Shown: positions 26,744 to 28,743 of the stretch, piece after piece
Numbering within the stretch: position 1 is the first letter of the stretch
Layout of the letters: each line of letters starts with the position of its first letter
Virus record (IMG/VR): IMGVR_UViG_3300012944_000171
Location: 1 to 28,743 of that record
From: a virus
Reading direction: 5' to 3' (one strand)
Length of the DNA stretch: 28,743 nt
Program-made: the position numbers and the translations under genes
Notes under the pieces: model-generated
What the model saw: only the letters and a program-made list of their open reading frames with translations
What the model was told of the DNA's origin: nothing
Database searches by the model: none

Positions 26744-28743
26744 TTATTTTTGAGATTCTTTATCTATTGTATTTTTCATCTTTTCATACCAATCTTTATA
26801 AGCTTTAGGAATATCTGGAGTGTCCCAATCTTTAGAAGTTATCGGTTTATTTTCAGATCTGGGATGATAATCATAAGGCTTCTCAGATTCTATAGGTCCA
26901 CCTTCGAATTGATTCTTATACCAATCTGATAAAGCTTTCTCATATTCAGGATCTCCTTTATTAGGAAATACACCTTCGGCTGGATTATATGGTTCTGTTT
27001 TACCAGGAGCTAGTTCTTCACCAGATGCTCTGTTCTGTCTAGTCTTCCAATCATATCCTTTTAAGCTATTAAGTTTACCAGCTACAGCGTTTCTAGTAGT
27101 TCCCAATTCCTTAGCTATTTCAGAGAAAGACATTCCTTCTTCATGCATACGGATAAGTCTATTTACATTCTCAGAATGAGCCCATAAAGATAAATCTCTC
27201 TTTATAGCTCCGCTTGCAATACCTCCAGCTCTACCCATAATACCGCCTAATTCACCAGGACCTATAACATCTTCAGGTTTAAGCTCTTTAAGAAAGTTTA
27301 ATACTTTACTTCCTTCTAAGCCATGTTTAGCAGCTAAATCTTGTATGGACTTCTCTTGACTAGGTGAAAATGGAGTATAGTTTTTATCGGACATAGGTTT
27401 ATATTCAGGATATGGCGTTACTTGTCCTTCAACTCCGGTATCTGATTCTACATCGCTAAACTTTCTACGACTTTCTAAAGCACCTTGTAGTCGACCTCTA
27501 TAGTCTTCTCTAGTTGCATTTAATTCCTCTGGAGTCTGTTGAGGAGAAGATTGGAACCACCAGTTCTTTACTTGGCCTTTGCCATGAGGAACATCTAAAG
27601 GAGATGGAAATCCTTGAGCAGGAGAGAATCTCTCATTAAAAGTATTCTCAGGATTTGAACTTTCCCTTTGGTCATTCATTGCGTGATAAAGATTTCTATG
27701 CTCAGCCATAATAGTAGAGTTAGCTTTCATAGTGAAGGGTTCTACTGTACCAGGTTTATCTGGTTCTTTATTAACTGTGGGAGAATCTATAGATGGATTG
27801 TCTTGCCCTGTCTTCTCCCATGCTTTAAGTGTACCTTCTACTTTAGAATGAGTTAAGATAGCTAACTTCTTACCTTGGTTATTATTAATAGCATCTCTGA
27901 TACCTGCCTGGGATCTATCTTTGAAATCATTAAAACTCTCTGCACCACCGACAGGTTCATTTGGTGTCTTATCTACAGCATCTTTCATCTTCTGGGTATT
28001 CTTATCGTCGCAAGGCTGTCCTTCTAGACTGCCCATATCCCATGTGTTTAGTTTATCATCGAACTGTGGAACTATGCCTAGCTTAGCAGCAATGATATGA
28101 GCAGATTCTTTAGCTCTAGGAAGACTAGAGGATACAATAGCATCTACACCTTCTGATTTAAGTTGTCTAGCAGCAGTCTCTGCTTGCTTACGTCCTACGT
28201 CTGTTAACTTAGAATTTTTGGTTCTAATGACATTATCTTCATTATCTTCTGTCTCTCCATGACGTACGAAGAATAGTTTATGATCATCGCCAGAAGGATT
28301 TAATACATTACCAGGTTCAACTCTTTTAAAATAGTCTTGGAGTTTCTTCTGCCCATGCATTTCTAAATTAGTAGGACCTGGAGTAAATCCATATCTTCCT
28401 TCACCTAACTCATTCCAACGACCTCCTTGATATTCTCCAGTAGAGTATTTACTCTCTTCAGAGAATGTAGGATGATTGGGCTTTTTGAATGTATCTGGAT
28501 AATGTTGCCCTTCTCCAGGCACGAAGTCAGGATTCTCTTTATGAAAGCCTTGCATATCATAATCTTTACTATCCTCAGGACCATACTTTTGACTATAAGT
28601 CTTTTGCTCTTCAGAGTTTAATGGAGTATCAAACTTGTTGGCTTGATAAACATCTGTCTTAGGATCATAATTAGGACTTTTAGTTAAATCATTCTTAATA
28701 GGATTATCTAAATGATAGTCTACTGCATCTTCATATACTTTAC
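26744..28743 (-). CDS. Very large protein with histidine-phosphatase and GcrA-like domains, 3' part
   Basis: The frame stays open from the stop at 26744 to the right edge (over 660 codons), so the start is not in view. Residues counted from a Met at 28555: a histidine-phosphatase (phosphoglycerate-mutase) domain at about 93-250, with VRHGETEDN (RHG at 98-100), SSSLPRAKES, ESFNDF and ILTHS, so the catalytic His and RHG are intact. Then a helical region (about 400-460) and a GcrA-like helix-turn-helix, MSFSEIAKELGTTRNAVAGKL (about 475-495). The rest is a Pro/Gly/Lys/Asp-rich linker. Long multi-domain proteins of this kind are often injected virion proteins; that role is inferred. GcrA-like domains are typical of alphaproteobacteria. 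Confidence 0.85.
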   Translation of the reverse strand, partial: KVYEDAVDYHLDNPIKNDLTKSPNYDPKTDVYQANKFDTPLNSEEQKTYSQKYGPEDSKDYDMQGFHKENPDFVPGEGQHYPDTFKKPNHPTFSEESKYSTGEYQGGRWNELGEGRYGFTPGPTNLEMHGQKKLQDYFKRVEPGNVLNPSGDDHKLFFVRHGETEDNEDNVIRTKNSKLTDVGRKQAETAARQLKSEGVDAIVSSSLPRAKESAHIIAAKLGIVPQFDDKLNTWDMGSLEGQPCDDKNTQKMKDAVDKTPNEPVGGAESFNDFKDRSQAGIRDAINNNQGKKLAILTHSKVEGTLKAWEKTGQDNPSIDSPTVNKEPDKPGTVEPFTMKANSTIMAEHRNLYHAMNDQRESSNPENTFNERFSPAQGFPSPLDVPHGKGQVKNWWFQSSPQQTPEELNATREDYRGRLQGALESRRKFSDVESDTGVEGQVTPYPEYKPMSDKNYTPFSPSQEKSIQDLAAKHGLEGSKVLNFLKELKPEDVIGPGELGGIMGRAGGIASGAIKRDLSLWAHSENVNRLIRMHEEGMSFSEIAKELGTTRNAVAGKLNSLKGYDWKTRQNRASGEELAPGKTEPYNPAEGVFPNKGDPEYEKALSDWYKNQFEGGPIESEKPYDYHPRSENKPITSKDWDTPDIPKAYKDWYEKMKNTIDKESQK

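Noticed and set aside
1-28743. CRISPR arrays, insertion sequences or integration sites
   Set aside because: No regularly spaced direct repeats with unique spacers, no transposase or integrase, and no long terminal inverted repeats are visible.

Overview
The window looks like part of a tailed-phage genome (podovirus-like, T7-type replication) from an uncultured virus. The phage assignment rests on four recognisable proteins in one dense plus-strand block: a T7 gp4-like primase-helicase, a T7-like family A DNA polymerase, a gp2.5-like ssDNA-binding protein and a T7 endonuclease I homologue. A RecB/Cas4-like nuclease and an HNH-like protein accompany them. Genes are tightly packed, with many ATGA or TAATG overlaps and many products under 100 residues. 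A GcrA-like helix-turn-helix in a minus-strand protein weakly suggests an alphaproteobacterial host. No RNA polymerase, terminase, portal or capsid gene is visible here.

Layout. 1-5306 (minus strand): virion/tail-type genes, namely three short proteins sharing a motif, a DWPLP-repeat protein, beta-rich proteins, a secreted-type right-handed beta-helix protein and a zinc-ribbon protein. They are read from a consensus promoter whose predicted start lies at the first ATG. 5350-11814 (plus strand): small early-type genes, plus a separate promoter-to-terminator unit (6625-8438) for a 420-residue protein. Just before 11320 lies a strongly folded non-coding stretch. 11818-16838: a large GC-richer protein with a possible amidotransferase-like start, three strong hairpins, a tRNA-Ile, a gamma-glutamylcyclotransferase-like protein, the primase-helicase and a run of overlapping small genes. 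17008-21069: polymerase, SSB and three related small proteins. 21070-22697: about 1.6 kb without a credible gene and full of inverted repeats, best read as a giant structured RNA. 22698-26573: membrane protein, nucleases, HNH-like gene and small proteins, closed by a long-stem terminator and a bidirectional terminator. 26744-28743 (minus strand): the 3' part of a very large protein with histidine-phosphatase and GcrA-like domains, running off the right edge.

The replication genes fit together as in T7: gp4-like unwinding and priming, polymerase, SSB, and endonuclease I for branch resolution, with a PD-(D/E)XK nuclease probably replacing the T7 exonuclease. Their start codons are unusual. None of the six recognisable DNA-metabolism genes appears to begin with ATG (ACG, TTG, GTG, TTG, ATC, ATA), whereas the small genes around them mostly do.

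The most interesting elements are the 1.6-kb RNA candidate, the second folded RNA before 11320, the near-cognate starts, the double-coded stretch at 15729-16095, and the hairpin cluster beside the tRNA.
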